64,000 nt of DNA from Oceanisphaera pacifica (GTDB lineage: Bacteria; Pseudomonadota; Gammaproteobacteria; Enterobacterales; Aeromonadaceae), in the NCBI RefSeq assembly GCF_017498065.1, contig NZ_JAGDFX010000007.1, positions 1-64,000 on the forward strand. The letters run 5' to 3'. The position numbers were made by a program, and so were the translations under genes. The notes under the pieces were generated by a model. That model made no database searches and was not told where the DNA came from. It saw only the letters and a program-made list of their open reading frames with translations. Below, piece after piece: positions 1 to 9,619 of the stretch. Position 1 is the first letter of the stretch. Each line of letters starts with the position of its first letter.

Positions 1-124
1 GCGCAATTTGAGTGCGAGACTTTCCATCTTGAAAATGCGCCAGTGCCAGTAAACGCATCTTCATTTGTATAGACTTTTGCTTACGAGCAAGCGCTGTGAA
101 GTCCGTATTTTTGAAGTCATCCAT
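1..124 (-). CDS. IS630-family transposase, N-terminal fragment cut by window edge
   Basis: Reading leftwards from an ATG at 122-124, an open frame of 41 codons runs off the window edge. It begins MDDFKNTDFTALARK and continues through LLALAHFQDGKSRTQIA, which resembles the N-terminal helix-turn-helix of IS630-type transposases (the part that binds the element's ends). The catalytic DDE domain lies outside the window, so integrity cannot be judged. It sits just downstream of aguA, with a terminal-like sequence at 161-187 between them. Family assignment is from the short HTH segment only. Confidence 0.6.
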   Translation of the reverse strand, partial: MDDFKNTDFTALARKQKSIQMKMRLLALAHFQDGKSRTQIA

Positions 125-160
125 AGAGTAATCATCAAGTAAGGCTGGGTGGGAACAATT

Positions 161-187
161 AGACCATATCTTTACTTAGATTGGTAT
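161..187. repeat. IS630-like terminal sequence, second copy at 46715-46741
   Basis: The 27 bases match 46715-46741 at about 24 positions, sharing the core TTTACTTAGATTGGT. Position between the transposase start and aguA fits the inverted-repeat end of the insertion sequence. The distant copy has no transposase beside it. Confidence 0.5.
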
Positions 188-200
188 AATAGCCTACCGC

Positions 201-1277
201 TTACGGCTGTATTGCAGGTATTTGCTGAGTAATACAGTGAATATTGCCGCCCCCCAACAAAACTTCGCGGGTGGCAACGCCAACTACCTCTAACTCTGGA
301 AATATGGTTTCTAATATCTGTTGTGCCTGATCGTCGGTGTGCGGGTCAAGCAACGGAAAAATAAGCCGATTGTTAGTTATCAAAAAATTAACGTAAGAAG
401 CCGCCATACGATCACCGGCTCGGCGCGGAATGCTTGAACCAGGCCTAATACCGGCGGCTTCTTGTTGGCTAATATACAAGGGATTAGGCTGAGGTAACTT
501 CCAAATTTTAAGCTGGCGGCCTTTTGCATCACGGGCTTGGCGTAACACCTGATAAGCGGCCTGAGAGCGCGCATATTGTGGATCTTCTTTATCGTCAGTC
601 CAATGTAATATCACCTCGCCTGGGCGCGCAAAACAGGCCATGTTATCAATGTGGCCATCGGTTTCATCTAAGTACACGCCCAGCGGCAGCCAAATAAAGT
701 GGGTAACACCTAAATAGTCTTTAAGCTGCTGCTCTATCTCTTGTTGGGTATAATCAGGGTTGCGGTTTTTGTTAAGTAAGCACTCGGTTGTGGTTAATAA
801 TGTGCCTTCACCGTCCACATGAATAGACCCGCCTTCTAACACAATTGGCGCCTTAAACATGGGCAAGTGGTGATGCTTCAGTATGGCACCGGCCATGGCT
901 TGATCTTTTTCCCATGAGTAATACAAACCTTCTTCGTGTCCGCCCCAAGCATTAAAGATCCAACTAATACCAGCCTGCTCGCCTTTGTTATTGATAATAA
1001 TAGTTGGGCCGGTATCCCGTGCCCAAGCATCGTCACTGTCAATGGCAACCAAATTTACTGAGGGCGGCATAATGGCGTTAGCCAGCGCCATATCTTGTTT
1101 CGGCACCGCCATATAGACAGGGGTGGCCACAGCAATGGTCTCAGCAATATGGGCAAAGGTGCGTTGTGCTGGCTGACCTAATTCACGCCAATTATCGGGA
1201 CGGTGAGGCCAAATCATCCACACGGCTTCTTGTGGTGCCCATTCACCAGGCATATAAAACTCATTAAGCGCGTTCAT
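201..1277 (-). CDS. aguA: agmatine deiminase
   Basis: Hydrolyses agmatine to N-carbamoylputrescine and ammonia, the first step of the arginine-decarboxylase route to putrescine; cytosolic. The 358 residues are full length for the peptidyl-arginine-deiminase-like fold. Visible signatures are [11 protein letters not shown] (about residues 82-92), the ETDGHIDN segment (205-212) and the C-terminal GGGNIHC with the nucleophilic Cys348. Its ATG overlaps the stop of the upstream aguB by one base (TGATG), so the two are translationally coupled and encode consecutive steps. An IS630 edge lies directly downstream. Confidence 0.95.
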   Translation of the reverse strand: MNALNEFYMPGEWAPQEAVWMIWPHRPDNWRELGQPAQRTFAHIAETIAVATPVYMAVPKQDMALANAIMPPSVNLVAIDSDDAWARDTGPTIIINNKGEQAGISWIFNAWGGHEEGLYYSWEKDQAMAGAILKHHHLPMFKAPIVLEGGSIHVDGEGTLLTTTECLLNKNRNPDYTQQEIEQQLKDYLGVTHFIWLPLGVYLDETDGHIDNMACFARPGEVILHWTDDKEDPQYARSQAAYQVLRQARDAKGRQLKIWKLPQPNPLYISQQEAAGIRPGSSIPRRAGDRMAASYVNFLITNNRLIFPLLDPHTDDQAQQILETIFPELEVVGVATREVLLGGGNIHCITQQIPAIQP

Positions 1278-2167
1278 CAGCGGCTTCCCTTATGTTGGCC
1301 ATCTGAGGTTTGTAGAGTGGAATACATACCTGGCCGACGATCACGAAATAGCCCCCAACTGGCACGGTTTTTAGCAATGCTGGCTAAGTTAAAGCGGTGC
1401 ACTAATACGCCCTCCGTGGTTTTATCGAGTTGCTGTACGAGCTCGCCAAACTCATCAGTAATAAATGAACTCCCATAAAAAGTAGTTTCTAGCCCGTCTA
1501 TATATTTGCTTTTTTCGACACCAATACGATTAGACGCAATCACCGGCACCAAGTTGGCGGCAGCGTGTCCTTGTTGGGTTCGCGTCCAATGTGGTTGACT
1601 GTTAATACTCGCATCTTGGGGCTCACTACCAATCGCGGTAGGAAAAAACATCAGCTCAGCTCCCATTAATGCCAAACTGCGTGCCGTTTCTGGGAACCAT
1701 TGATCCCAACAAATGGCCACACCAATTTTGGCATAACGTGTTTGCCATACTTTAAAGCCGGTGTCTCCGGGCGTAAAAAATTGTTTTTCTTGATAGCCTG
1801 GGCCGTTTGGAATGTGCGTTTTACGATATATATCCAATACGCTGCCATCGGCATCAATCACTGCCAGCGAGTTATAAAAAGCATTTCCTGCACGCTCAAA
1901 AAAACTAATGGGGAGTACCACAGCAAGCGCTTTGGCAAGTGCTTGAAAATGGTGAATCAAGGAGCTGTTATGAGCTTCTTGGGCTAACGAAAAATGCTCA
2001 GGGCTTTGATCGATACAAAAATAGGGTGTTTCAAATAGCTCTTGGATCAAGATAATTTGCGCGCCTTGGGCGGCGGCATCACGCACCAGCTTTTCTGCGC
2101 GTTGAATATTTTCATCTCTATTCCAGCTGCACGCCATTTGAGTGGCGGCGACACTAACCATGGTCAT
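1277..2167 (-). CDS. aguB: N-carbamoylputrescine amidohydrolase
   Basis: Converts N-carbamoylputrescine to putrescine, CO2 and ammonia, completing the pathway begun by AguA. It is a nitrilase/CN-hydrolase superfamily protein with the triad Glu43 (IQELFE), Lys116 (YRKTHIP) and Cys153 (AICWDQ). The frame is open upstream to 2263, but the ATG at 2167 is preferred: it has a GAGGA ribosome site 7-8 bases upstream and gives 296 residues, the usual family size, beginning [11 protein letters not shown]. The longer reading adds an unrelated N-terminus. First gene of the aguBA pair. Confidence 0.93.
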   Translation of the reverse strand: MTMVSVAATQMACSWNRDENIQRAEKLVRDAAAQGAQIILIQELFETPYFCIDQSPEHFSLAQEAHNSSLIHHFQALAKALAVVLPISFFERAGNAFYNSLAVIDADGSVLDIYRKTHIPNGPGYQEKQFFTPGDTGFKVWQTRYAKIGVAICWDQWFPETARSLALMGAELMFFPTAIGSEPQDASINSQPHWTRTQQGHAAANLVPVIASNRIGVEKSKYIDGLETTFYGSSFITDEFGELVQQLDKTTEGVLVHRFNLASIAKNRASWGLFRDRRPGMYSTLQTSDGQHKGSR

Positions 2168-2352
2168 GTTCAATTCCTCAACGTAATAAGTGATTGTGAG
2201 TCGTAAAGGAACTTGAAAGGCATGATGATGTGAGTCTTTAGTAGACAAAACCATGTTACCCACGAGCCAAGCCGTTCGTATTCTAGCAACTCAAAAATAG
2301 AGAGCGCAGTTTGCCTCTAAGCGTAAAATCACGCAATTAGATATTGCGATTT

Positions 2353-2392
2353 ATGCCAAAAAAAACCACCAACCCAAAGTGGGAGGCGGCTA
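2353..2392 (-). terminator. Rho-independent terminator of the antiporter gene
   Basis: On the minus strand a stem with CC-CC-CCC pairing to GGG-GG-GG and an ACTTT loop is followed by eight T. It lies about 40 bases past the stop of the antiporter gene. Two mismatches interrupt the stem. Confidence 0.6.
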
Positions 2393-2429
2393 TTTATTTT
2401 TTGTGTAAAAGTAGGGCTCTCCGATGGAG

Positions 2430-3752
2430 TTAAAGCACCATGGCGGCTAACCAGCCAAAACCGATAAGCGGAATATTATAGTGAATAAAGGTCGGTACCA
2501 CTGAGTCCCAAATATGGTCGTGCTGACCATCAGCATTTAAGCCAGAGGTAGGGCCCAGGGTTGAGTCTGATGCGGGCGAGCCGGCATCACCTAGGGCACC
2601 CGCTGTGCCAATAATGGCCAAGGCCGCTAGCGGTGAAAAGCCTAGCGCTAAGCATAATGGGGCATAAATAGGGGCAATAATGGGAATAGTCGAAAATGAC
2701 GAGCCAATACCCATGGTAATCAATAAACCCACCACCAGCATTACTAACGCCGCCAAAGGCTTATTGTCGCCCATGCTTAATTCAACCGCTTGCACCAAGG
2801 TACCAATGCCATCAGTGGCTTTAATCACAGCGGCAAAACCTGCAGCGGCAATCATAATAAAGCCAATCATAGACATCATTTTTACCCCTTGGGTAAAGGC
2901 ATCTTGGCTTTCTTTAAACTTAATGACACCACCAAAGGTGAAAATCATAAAGCCCACCATGGCACCCAATACAATTGAGTTACTATATAGCTGCAGACTT
3001 AAGGCGCATAAAATAGCCACCATGGCGATCAGCAAATGCGGCACATTAATTTGTATGTGCTCGGGCTCTACGGCCACAATTTTACTTTCGTCATAAAGGC
3101 GAGGCTTGCGATAGGTAAAAAATAACGCAACCAGTAGGCCTAAAAACATGCCAAATACGGGTATGCCCATGGCTATGGGTAGCATAGAGCGAGTGACCTC
3201 TACGCCATTTTCAACCATATTGGCCAGTAATACGGTATGCAGGAAAATACCGCCAAAGCCGACGGGTAACATCATATAAGTAGCTGTTAGACCAAAGGTT
3301 AATAAGCAGGCAACGGCACGGCGGTCGAGCTTAAGAGAGGCCATTACATGCAGCAGCGGCGGAATTAAAATAGGAATAAAGGCGATATGAACCGGCACTA
3401 AGTTTTGCGATGAAACCGCAACCAATAGAATGCTGACCAATAATAACGTCTTAATCCACAGCATGCGGCCAGCGCTGGCGTTTTTGCCCAAGGCTTTAAT
3501 AATATTAAAAGCCAATAAGTCGGTAATGCCAGAGCGGGCAATAGCCACCGCAAAGGCGCCTAGCATGGCATAACTAAGGGCAATGGTTGCACCGCCCCCC
3601 AAGCCACCAGCAAAAGTGTTGGCGGCATCTGTCAGTGATAGGCCTCCTACCATGCCACCTACAATGGCGCTCAGTGTAATGGCAATAACAACGTTAATGC
3701 GCAGTAAACTCAGCACCAGCATCAAGCAGACGGCAATAACAACAGGATTCAT
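2430..3752 (-). CDS. Na+/H+ antiporter family permease (YuiF/NhaC-like)
   Basis: A 440-residue, very hydrophobic inner-membrane protein with about 10-12 predicted membrane segments. The family features seen are the glycine-rich [18 protein letters not shown] near residue 48-65 and the C-terminal [21 protein letters not shown] loop. Relatives are annotated as putative Na+/H+ antiporters (YuiF, HI1107 type); the transported ion cannot be read from sequence and amino-acid or organic-acid exchange is an alternative. The ATG has an AAGGA site upstream. It follows aguB in the same direction but a terminator and separate 5' region suggest its own transcript. Confidence 0.75.
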   Translation of the reverse strand: MNPVVIAVCLMLVLSLLRINVVIAITLSAIVGGMVGGLSLTDAANTFAGGLGGGATIALSYAMLGAFAVAIARSGITDLLAFNIIKALGKNASAGRMLWIKTLLLVSILLVAVSSQNLVPVHIAFIPILIPPLLHVMASLKLDRRAVACLLTFGLTATYMMLPVGFGGIFLHTVLLANMVENGVEVTRSMLPIAMGIPVFGMFLGLLVALFFTYRKPRLYDESKIVAVEPEHIQINVPHLLIAMVAILCALSLQLYSNSIVLGAMVGFMIFTFGGVIKFKESQDAFTQGVKMMSMIGFIMIAAAGFAAVIKATDGIGTLVQAVELSMGDNKPLAALVMLVVGLLITMGIGSSFSTIPIIAPIYAPLCLALGFSPLAALAIIGTAGALGDAGSPASDSTLGPTSGLNADGQHDHIWDSVVPTFIHYNIPLIGFGWLAAMVL

Positions 3753-3957
3753 TGTGTATCCTTACGGTTTTGTGATTTTATAGGGATGAAAGTGAGTATT
3801 TTGCGAGTTTAGCGCTGAATGTCGAGCTTTTTTGCCAATATTAACTAGGTTATCTTATTTGTGAGCTTACCCAACGCAATAATAAGCGTATTAGCACAAG
3901 TAATGCCATCTTTGCTGGTATTTTAAGCAGATAAGCAAAGATTGCACTTGGCTCCCC

Positions 3958-3986
3958 TTGGGTTTCAGCTTGCTCGCCCATATACT
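3958..3986 (+). promoter_or_regulatory. sigma70-type promoter of the peroxiredoxin gene
   Basis: TTGGGT (3958-3963) and TATACT (3981-3986) are separated by 17 bases, about 60 bases upstream of the start codon. Found by eye; no OxyR site was identified with confidence. Confidence 0.55.
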
Positions 3987-4045
3987 AGTAAATGAGCGTA
4001 TGGTTTCTTGTAAACCTATATAGTGTAATCACCAAGGAGATAGAC

Positions 4046-4657
4046 ATGAGCGTATTGGTAGGCCGTCAGGCCCCTGACTTTACCGCTGCAGCTGTACTGG
4101 GCAATGGCGAAATCGTTGAAAACTTCAACCTAAAAGAGTTCACCAAAGGTAAAGCAGCTGTGCTGTTTTTCTATCCGCTGGACTTTACTTTTGTATGTCC
4201 TTCTGAGTTGATCGCATTTGACGATCGCTTTGCTGACTTTCAAGAGCGCGGCGTAGAAGTGATCGGCGTGTCCATCGATTCTCAGTTTAGCCACAATGCA
4301 TGGCGCAACACCAGTGTTGATAACGGCGGTATTGGCCAGGTTAAATACCCACTGGTTGCTGATATTAAACACGAAATTTGTCAAGCATACGACGTTGAGC
4401 ATCCAGAAGCCGGTGTTGCTTTCCGTGGTTCTTTCTTAATTGATGCCAACGGCCAAGTTCGCCACCAAGTAGTGAACGATCTGCCTTTAGGTCGTAACAT
4501 CGACGAAATGCTGCGTATGGTTGACGCACTTCAGTTCCACGAAGAGCACGGTGAAGTATGCCCTGCACAGTGGGAAAAAGGTAAAAAAGGTATGGAAGCA
4601 TCAGCCGAAGGCGTTGCTAAGTATCTGACCGAAAACGTAGGTGACGTTAAGCGTTAA
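4046..4657 (+). CDS. typical 2-Cys peroxiredoxin (AhpC/Prx1 class)
   Basis: Reduces hydrogen peroxide and organic hydroperoxides in the cytosol using a peroxidatic and a resolving cysteine. Seen: FTFVCP with peroxidatic Cys51 and GEVCPAQW with resolving Cys172 in a 203-residue protein, the standard layout of the Prx1-like branch. The start at 4046 is set by AAGGAGA just upstream; the frame stays open to 3992 but that extension has no ribosome site. No ahpF partner is adjacent, so the reductant (thioredoxin or another system) is unknown. It has its own promoter and a strong terminator. Confidence 0.9.
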   Translation: MSVLVGRQAPDFTAAAVLGNGEIVENFNLKEFTKGKAAVLFFYPLDFTFVCPSELIAFDDRFADFQERGVEVIGVSIDSQFSHNAWRNTSVDNGGIGQVKYPLVADIKHEICQAYDVEHPEAGVAFRGSFLIDANGQVRHQVVNDLPLGRNIDEMLRMVDALQFHEEHGEVCPAQWEKGKKGMEASAEGVAKYLTENVGDVKR

Positions 4658-4681
4658 TTCGCTTATCGCTTCCCTAAATTA

Positions 4682-4713
4682 AAAAATGCCGGCATCTGTC
4701 GGCATTTTTGTTT
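4682..4713 (+). terminator. terminator after peroxiredoxin gene
   Basis: Perfect stem AAATGCCG (4684-4691) and CGGCATTT (4700-4707) followed by a T-rich tract, 25 bases after the stop. Confidence 0.85.
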
Positions 4714-4803
4714 TGGGTGAGTCAAAAAATATGAGATCGACAAAACGGCCAAAAAAATCCCACGCCGCAGCATGGGAATTGAGGTAAACACCGCTTTATT
4801 CAT

Positions 4804-4837
4804 AGCTGACCGCTTATAGCGTAAGGCTGACAGCTAA
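4804..4837. repeat. REP-like AGCTGACAGCT-family repeat
   Basis: Contains AGCTGACCGCTTATAGC and GGCTGACAGCT, resembling the repeats listed at 17717, 18198, 45361, 54740 and 58155. Non-coding and located between two genes. Confidence 0.5.
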
Positions 4838-4846
4838 CTCACAGAG

Positions 4847-5092
4847 TTATGCGGTTTCTGGCTCGCGCAGTAAGGTGAGTAGAGCTTGGGCGTGCTCACT
4901 GGCTTCGCGACCAATGTCGGTTAAGTAACCGCCATCTTCTAACGTGATCAGGCCTTTACTATGTAGTGATTTAGCCGCTGCAATTAGGCTTGCATCAGCG
5001 TCTTGATGAACTTTAATGCCTTGTTGTGTGGTATCTAAATTGAAATGCAATAAAAAGTTTAATTCGTTGAGTAAGTCTGGATGATAGCGCAT
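4847..5092 (-). CDS. TIGR02647-type small DNA-binding-like protein
   Basis: An 81-residue protein matching the TIGR02647 family by eye (RYHPDLLNELNFLL... FNLDTTQQGIKVH). The family is annotated as DNA-binding on the basis of a winged-helix-like fold; no target is known. The start at 5092 is favoured because GAGGA lies 7 bases upstream and the family begins there; the frame continues to 5119. It is divergent from the ModF-like gene. A REP-like repeat lies beyond its 3' end. Confidence 0.6.
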   Translation of the reverse strand: MRYHPDLLNELNFLLHFNLDTTQQGIKVHQDADASLIAAAKSLHSKGLITLEDGGYLTDIGREASEHAQALLTLLREPETA

Positions 5093-5223
5093 ATAAGAAT
5101 CCTCAATTAAAATAACCACTTCACGTTAGCCTGTTCTTACTATGGTGGTTGCGTGTTGGATCACAATTAATACTTTTATCATTAAAAATACATATTTGCC
5201 CATTTAAAAGGATGTTTACTGCT

Positions 5224-6705
5224 ATGACTGCCATTTTTATCCATGACGCCCAGTTTGCCATTAGTGAGCAAGATCACTTAAGCATTCAACAACTTGAACT
5301 TCAAGTGGGGCAGTGCTGGAGCTTTGTCGGCGCCAATGGCAGTGGCAAAACCTCACTGGCCCGCGTGTTAGCCAACGAGCTGCCGACAATAAAGGGTGAC
5401 GTAGACAATCGCTTTCAGCGCATAGAGTGGGTGTCGTTTGAGCAATTACAGACACTGGCCGATCGTGAGCGCGAACAAGATGACAGTGACTTACAAGACC
5501 ATGTTGATCATGGCCACACTGCTCGTGAAATCATACAAGAGCAGCCTATCAATAACACCGAGCTTGAGGCATTAGCCGAGCGCTTTGGCATTAGTGCATT
5601 GCTTGACCGTGCTTTTCGTTATTTGTCCACTGGCGAAACTCGCAAAGTGTTACTGTGCCGTGCTTTATTACAAGACCCCGACTTACTCATCTTAGACGAG
5701 CCCTTCGACGGCTTAGATGTGGATGCCCATGCCGATTTAACGCAACTTTTACAAGAGCGGGTTGCTGCGGGGCAAACTTTAGTGCTTATTTTAAATCGGT
5801 TAGAAGAGCTGCCCGACTTTAGTGATCACCTAGGCGTTTTAACCGAGTGTGAATTAAATATGGCGGGCTTGCGTTGCGACATTGAAGCCTCTGCAGAGCT
5901 GGCGCAGCTGAGTCATTTATCTGCTGTGGAAGCGGCAACACAAGCGCTGCCGCCTGCCGATCCTGATGCCAAACGTCGTACATTAGATAACGACACACCG
6001 CGTATTGTAATGCGTGATATGCAAGTGAGCTATGGCGATAAGCGTATTCTTGATGGCTTAAACTGGCAGGTAAACCCAGGCGAACACTGGCAAATCGTGG
6101 GGCCTAATGGGGCAGGCAAATCAACCTTACTCAGTTTAGTCACCGGTGATCACCCTCAAGGATACAGCAACCACCTTGTGCTATTTGGCCACAAACGTGG
6201 CAGTGGCGAAAGTATTTGGGATATAAAACAGCACATTGGTTATGTTAGCAGCAGTATGCAGCAAGACTACCGCGTGACTTCTACGCCCAAAGCGGTGATT
6301 TTATCCGGCTTTTTTGACTCTATTGGTGTGTATCAGCAACCCGGCAGCACCCAACTGGCATTGGCAGATCAGTGGCTAACCTTACTTGGCATGAGCCATC
6401 TCGCCAATGAGCCATTTCGACACTTATCCTATGGGCAACAGCGCTTATTACTGATTGCTCGTGCCATGGTAAAGCATCCGCCTATTTTGATCCTCGATGA
6501 GCCACTGCAAGGGCTAGACAGCTTTAATCGCTATTGGGTGAAGCGCTGGATCGATTTATTAGTGGCAGAAGGGGGCACTCAGTTATTATTTGTTTCTCAC
6601 CATGAGCAAGACGCGCCAACTTGTATTAGTCACCGTTTAGTTTTTGTGCCAGCAGAGCATGGCTATCACTACCAGATAACAGATATTACATTAGCATCAG
6701 CTTAA
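5224..6705 (+). CDS. modF: ModF-like tandem ABC ATPase
   Basis: A 493-residue soluble protein with two ABC nucleotide-binding domains and no membrane segment. Domain 1 has GANGSGKT, LSTGETRK and LLILDEPFDGL; domain 2 has GPNGAGKST, LSYGQQR and LILDEPLQGLD. Length and both ends match E. coli ModF (490 residues), historically linked to molybdate uptake because of its neighbours there. No mod transporter is adjacent here, so the molybdate role is not supported by context. The start at 5224 gives the ModF-like N-terminus MTAIFIHDAQF; 5149 and 5212 are also in frame. Confidence 0.85.
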   Translation: MTAIFIHDAQFAISEQDHLSIQQLELQVGQCWSFVGANGSGKTSLARVLANELPTIKGDVDNRFQRIEWVSFEQLQTLADREREQDDSDLQDHVDHGHTAREIIQEQPINNTELEALAERFGISALLDRAFRYLSTGETRKVLLCRALLQDPDLLILDEPFDGLDVDAHADLTQLLQERVAAGQTLVLILNRLEELPDFSDHLGVLTECELNMAGLRCDIEASAELAQLSHLSAVEAATQALPPADPDAKRRTLDNDTPRIVMRDMQVSYGDKRILDGLNWQVNPGEHWQIVGPNGAGKSTLLSLVTGDHPQGYSNHLVLFGHKRGSGESIWDIKQHIGYVSSSMQQDYRVTSTPKAVILSGFFDSIGVYQQPGSTQLALADQWLTLLGMSHLANEPFRHLSYGQQRLLLIARAMVKHPPILILDEPLQGLDSFNRYWVKRWIDLLVAEGGTQLLFVSHHEQDAPTCISHRLVFVPAEHGYHYQITDITLASA

Positions 6706-6759
6706 TAGGCTAATAAAACGCAAGCAGCGCCACTTTTATCATTTGTTGGATCATCGCCC

Positions 6760-7416
6760 ATGTTAAATATGAACTTTAACCAATCTATTGCCATCCATAA
6801 TCAAGCTGATAACTGGCAAGCTTCACCCGCCAACGGCGTGTGGCGTTATCCATTAGAGCGTGAACAAGCGGAAAGTGGCCATGTCACAAGTTTAGTGCGC
6901 TTTGATGCCAACTCTTACTTTCCTGAGCATCTTCACCCATTAGGGGAAGAGTTTTGGGTATTAGAGGGGACTTTTTCAGATGAAAGTGGTGACTACCCCG
7001 CAGGCAGTTATGTGCGCAACCCACCGGGCAGCCGCCATCGCTCCTTTACTCGCGATGGCTGTATGATTTTTGTAAAGCTGAATCAGTTTTCAGCCCAAGA
7101 CAACCAATGGGTTAAGGTGTTGCCTGAGTCATCACAGTGGCAACGGAGCCTGCAAGGCTACCAGTGCTTGCCTTTGCATAGCTTTGACGGTGTGCACACT
7201 TGTGTGCTGCATTTTACACAAGCGGGTGTATTGCCGGTTGATGGCTACAAAAATGGGTTAGAAATACTGGTACTAGCAGGCAGCGTGACCGAGGGTGATA
7301 AGACGTACCCACGGTTAAGTTGGTTGCGTTTTGCTCCCAGCAATAGACCTCACTTACAGCTCGCACCTCATACTCAGTTATGGGTAAGAAGCGGTCATTT
7401 AGCTGACATATCTTAA
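6760..7416 (+). CDS. ChrR-like double cupin protein
   Basis: A 218-residue protein of two cupin halves resembling the anti-sigma ChrR cupin domain. Candidate metal ligands in the first half are His57, His59, Glu63/64 and His93 in EHLHPLGEEFWVLEG and GSRHRSF; the second half (about 125-210) has lost most of them. The zinc-binding N-terminal anti-sigma domain of true ChrR is absent, so a metal-dependent enzyme or sensor is more likely than an anti-sigma factor. The start is either 6760 or 6769. A perfect terminator follows. Confidence 0.7.
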   Translation: MLNMNFNQSIAIHNQADNWQASPANGVWRYPLEREQAESGHVTSLVRFDANSYFPEHLHPLGEEFWVLEGTFSDESGDYPAGSYVRNPPGSRHRSFTRDGCMIFVKLNQFSAQDNQWVKVLPESSQWQRSLQGYQCLPLHSFDGVHTCVLHFTQAGVLPVDGYKNGLEILVLAGSVTEGDKTYPRLSWLRFAPSNRPHLQLAPHTQLWVRSGHLADIS

Positions 7417-7420
7417 TAAT

Positions 7421-7456
7421 AAAACGGCCCGACATCTGCTGTCGGGCCGTTTTTTC
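7421..7456 (+). terminator. strong terminator
   Basis: Stem AACGGCCCGACA pairs perfectly with TGTCGGGCCGTT around a five-base loop, then T6. It closes the cupin gene and could also act in reverse thanks to the leading A4. Confidence 0.9.
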
Positions 7457-7499
7457 CATTAGCACCTAAGCTGCCCGTTACTACAAACAGTCGACACCG

Positions 7500-7700
7500 A
7501 AATATGAAGAATAGACAGGAGGCATTGCCGTAGCCAACCGTCAAATGCCAGGGACGGCATTTGACGAGCGCCGATGGGGCGAGCTTGTCTCGCCGTGACG
7601 AATTGTTTCTGCCTGACCGAACGTCCAGTGAATGTTCGCAGTAGGCAGAAACGATGAGTGTCATCAAACCAAGCGAGTTGGAGAAGGCAAGCCTGCTGGC
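7500..7700. repeat. structured intergenic repeat with three hairpins
   Basis: No convincing gene is present. Three consecutive inverted repeats stand out: AAATGCC/GGCATTT (7543-7562), GGCGAG/CTCGCC (7578-7594) and GTTTCTGCCT/AGGCAGAAAC (7605-7614 with 7643-7652), the last also containing CGAAC/GTTCG. The first part recurs at 46600-46680. It looks like a dispersed non-coding repeat, possibly a palindromic mobile unit. Confidence 0.6.
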
Positions 7701-7735
7701 TATTCCATACACTATGACATTTTACAAACTTGTGA

Positions 7736-8395
7736 CTAAGAAACAGCTTGATCTGTTTCGATAGGGCCCAGTGGCCAACCGCCCAGCTTTTTCCAACGGT
7801 TTACAATCAAACAAAACAGCTCAGCGGTCTTTTGCGTATCATACAAAGCACTGTGCGCTTCTTTGCCATCAAATTTCATGCCCGCTGCTTTACAGGCCTT
7901 AGCCAATACTGTTTGCCCAAGAGCAAGGCCGGCAAGACTTGCGGTGTCAAAGGTAGCAAAAGGGTGAAAAGGATTACGCTTAAGCTCTGCGCGTTCAGCT
8001 GCCGCCATAACAAAACCATGATCAAAGGCCGCATTGTGCGCCACCATAATGGCGCGTTGGCATTTGTTGGCTTTTAAACCTTTGCGAATGCCCTTAAAAA
8101 TATGATCCAAGGCTTCGCGCTCGGTAACGGCACCGCGCAAGGCGCTGTGGGGATCAATACCGGTAAAGGCGAGGGCGGCGGGCTCAAGGTTTGCCCCTTC
8201 AAACGGCTCAACATGAAAATGAAACGTCTGATCAGGCACCAGCCAACCATTGCTATCCATTTTGAGCGTAATCGCGGCAATTTCTAGCAACGCATCGGTT
8301 TTGGCATTAAAGCCGCCAGTTTCTACGTCGATCACCACCGGATAATAACCCCGAAAGCGTTCGTTAAGCTGAGTTAAAGCTGCTGATTCCGTCAT
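7736..8395 (-). CDS. rnt: ribonuclease T
   Basis: A DEDD-family 3'-5' exoribonuclease that trims the CCA end of tRNA and matures 5S and 23S rRNA 3' ends. The 219-residue reading matches E. coli RNase T (215). Catalytic residues visible are Asp23 and Glu25 (IDVETGGF), Asp125 (NAAFDHGF), His181 and Asp186 (EAHSALYD). The ATG at 8395 has an AGGA site; the frame extends to 8452 but the added residues do not belong to the family. It lies beside tRNA-Ser, a fitting but probably chance neighbour. Confidence 0.93.
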   Translation of the reverse strand: MTESAALTQLNERFRGYYPVVIDVETGGFNAKTDALLEIAAITLKMDSNGWLVPDQTFHFHVEPFEGANLEPAALAFTGIDPHSALRGAVTEREALDHIFKGIRKGLKANKCQRAIMVAHNAAFDHGFVMAAAERAELKRNPFHPFATFDTASLAGLALGQTVLAKACKAAGMKFDGKEAHSALYDTQKTAELFCLIVNRWKKLGGWPLGPIETDQAVS

Positions 8396-8546
8396 TGTTG
8401 TCCTAATTAGCCTGAAAAACTGGGTCGCTATTATGCCAGACTCACAGCACATCGTCGCCTATCTCGCCGAAACAGTGGTTTATTAGCGACAAAAACTACA
8501 AAGTGATGCAATTATGTGCAAGCGGCGCTGTTTATTAAAAAAAACA

Positions 8547-8575
8547 TTGCACCTTTAGTCTCGCTTGCCTACTAT
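8547..8575 (+). promoter_or_regulatory. tRNA-Ser promoter with GC-rich discriminator
   Basis: TTGCAC (8547-8552) and TACTAT (8570-8575) with 17-base spacing, followed by ACGCCCCGC. A GC-rich stretch right after the -10 is typical of stringently controlled stable-RNA promoters. Confidence 0.65.
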
Positions 8576-8616
8576 ACGCCCCGCTGAACAAGCAATAGCT
8601 TGTAAGCAAACAATGT

Positions 8617-8704
8617 GGTGAGGTGGCCGAGTGGCTGAAGGCGCACGCCTGGAAAGCGTGTATACGGAAACGTATCGAGGGTTCGAATCCCTCCCTCACC
8701 GCCA
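8617..8704 (+). tRNA. tRNA-Ser(GGA)
   Basis: An 88-base class II tRNA with acceptor arms GGTGAGG and CCTCACC, encoded GCCA tail, a long variable arm (TATACG/CGTATC) and a GGTTCGAATCC T-arm. The anticodon GGA at 8651-8653 in loop CTGGAAA reads UCC and UCU serine codons. Confidence 0.97.
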
Positions 8705-8712
8705 TATTTATC

Positions 8713-8746
8713 AAAAAAGCCCTGTTAGCTAGCAGGGCTTTTTTGT
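8713..8746 (+). terminator. terminator after tRNA-Ser
   Basis: Perfect stem AAAAAAGCCCTG with CAGGGCTTTTTT around TTAGCTAG, eight bases past the CCA end. Confidence 0.9.
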
Positions 8747-8868
8747 GTCTGAAATTCCACTTTTTCATAAACCTTCTTAATACCAGCCTAAGCTCTTATC
8801 CATAAACTCTTTTCATATTTGCTCGCTATTTTTGTGGCTGAGTATTCCGTGACTGGCGTTATTGACAT

Positions 8869-9564
8869 CTAGGGCACTTTGGCGGCTTGGGCTTTCATAG
8901 AATAATTGCGTAGCAGCTGTACAAACTCGCTGGTTTCTCGGTCTAACGAGGACTCATGTATTAGTAAGTCGTAACCATATAGCTGTCTCATGTGACACAT
9001 ACGATGACCGAGCATCGCAATAGCGCCAGAGTAATGCTGGCCATTTTCTGAGCGATAGTGATCATCTTCTATTAACCAGTCATGAAATTGATGGCGCTCA
9101 ATCACACCATAACGCCTTGCTAAGGCTAACAAAGGCCGCTGCTCAGTTAATATATGCACCGCTAAGCGGGGCGTCATAAAAGAGAGAATTTCATCAATAT
9201 CACGAACTTTAATGCCCACATAAGGCAGCTCAACCTGATCGATACCGCGGGTTAAGTTTGGCTGCCCAATGCGAAATATATTGCTCCAATGCAGGCTCCA
9301 GCCGCCTATTTTGTGATGGAAGTGCAAATGTTCGTGACTGAGCGAGAAACTATAACGCGGTTCATGTAGTTTAAGCGCACCTAATATCGCCATCACCATG
9401 CAGGCTAAAAACAAAAATATCACCACAAGCTGAGCACGGCCGTCTAACCAATAGCCAATAAGCAGTATTAGTGGCATCAATATTAAGCCTGCCAGCATGA
9501 GTGCTAAGCCGTTATGGCGCGACATGGGGGCTATGTGTTGAGTTTCTTGCACTGTGTCTCCCAT
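8869..9564 (-). CDS. DUF2982 family inner-membrane protein
   Basis: A 231-residue protein with two membrane segments (about residues 20-40 and 45-63) and a soluble C-terminal domain. It resembles the DUF2982 family of Shewanella, Vibrio and relatives, whose function is unknown. The start at 9564 has only a weak upstream site (TGGAA); an internal ATG at codon 14 is possible. Divergently transcribed from nfsA with a short shared 5' region. Confidence 0.7.
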   Translation of the reverse strand: MGDTVQETQHIAPMSRHNGLALMLAGLILMPLILLIGYWLDGRAQLVVIFLFLACMVMAILGALKLHEPRYSFSLSHEHLHFHHKIGGWSLHWSNIFRIGQPNLTRGIDQVELPYVGIKVRDIDEILSFMTPRLAVHILTEQRPLLALARRYGVIERHQFHDWLIEDDHYRSENGQHYSGAIAMLGHRMCHMRQLYGYDLLIHESSLDRETSEFVQLLRNYSMKAQAAKVP

Positions 9565-9619
9565 TTAACAGCGAGTTCCATTACAGTAATCATACACATA
9601 GACACAGCAAGAGGTAATC

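Noticed and set aside
2680-3096. 138-codon frame antisense to the antiporter gene
   Set aside because: Mirror of a hydrophobic coding region; no independent start signals or family resemblance.
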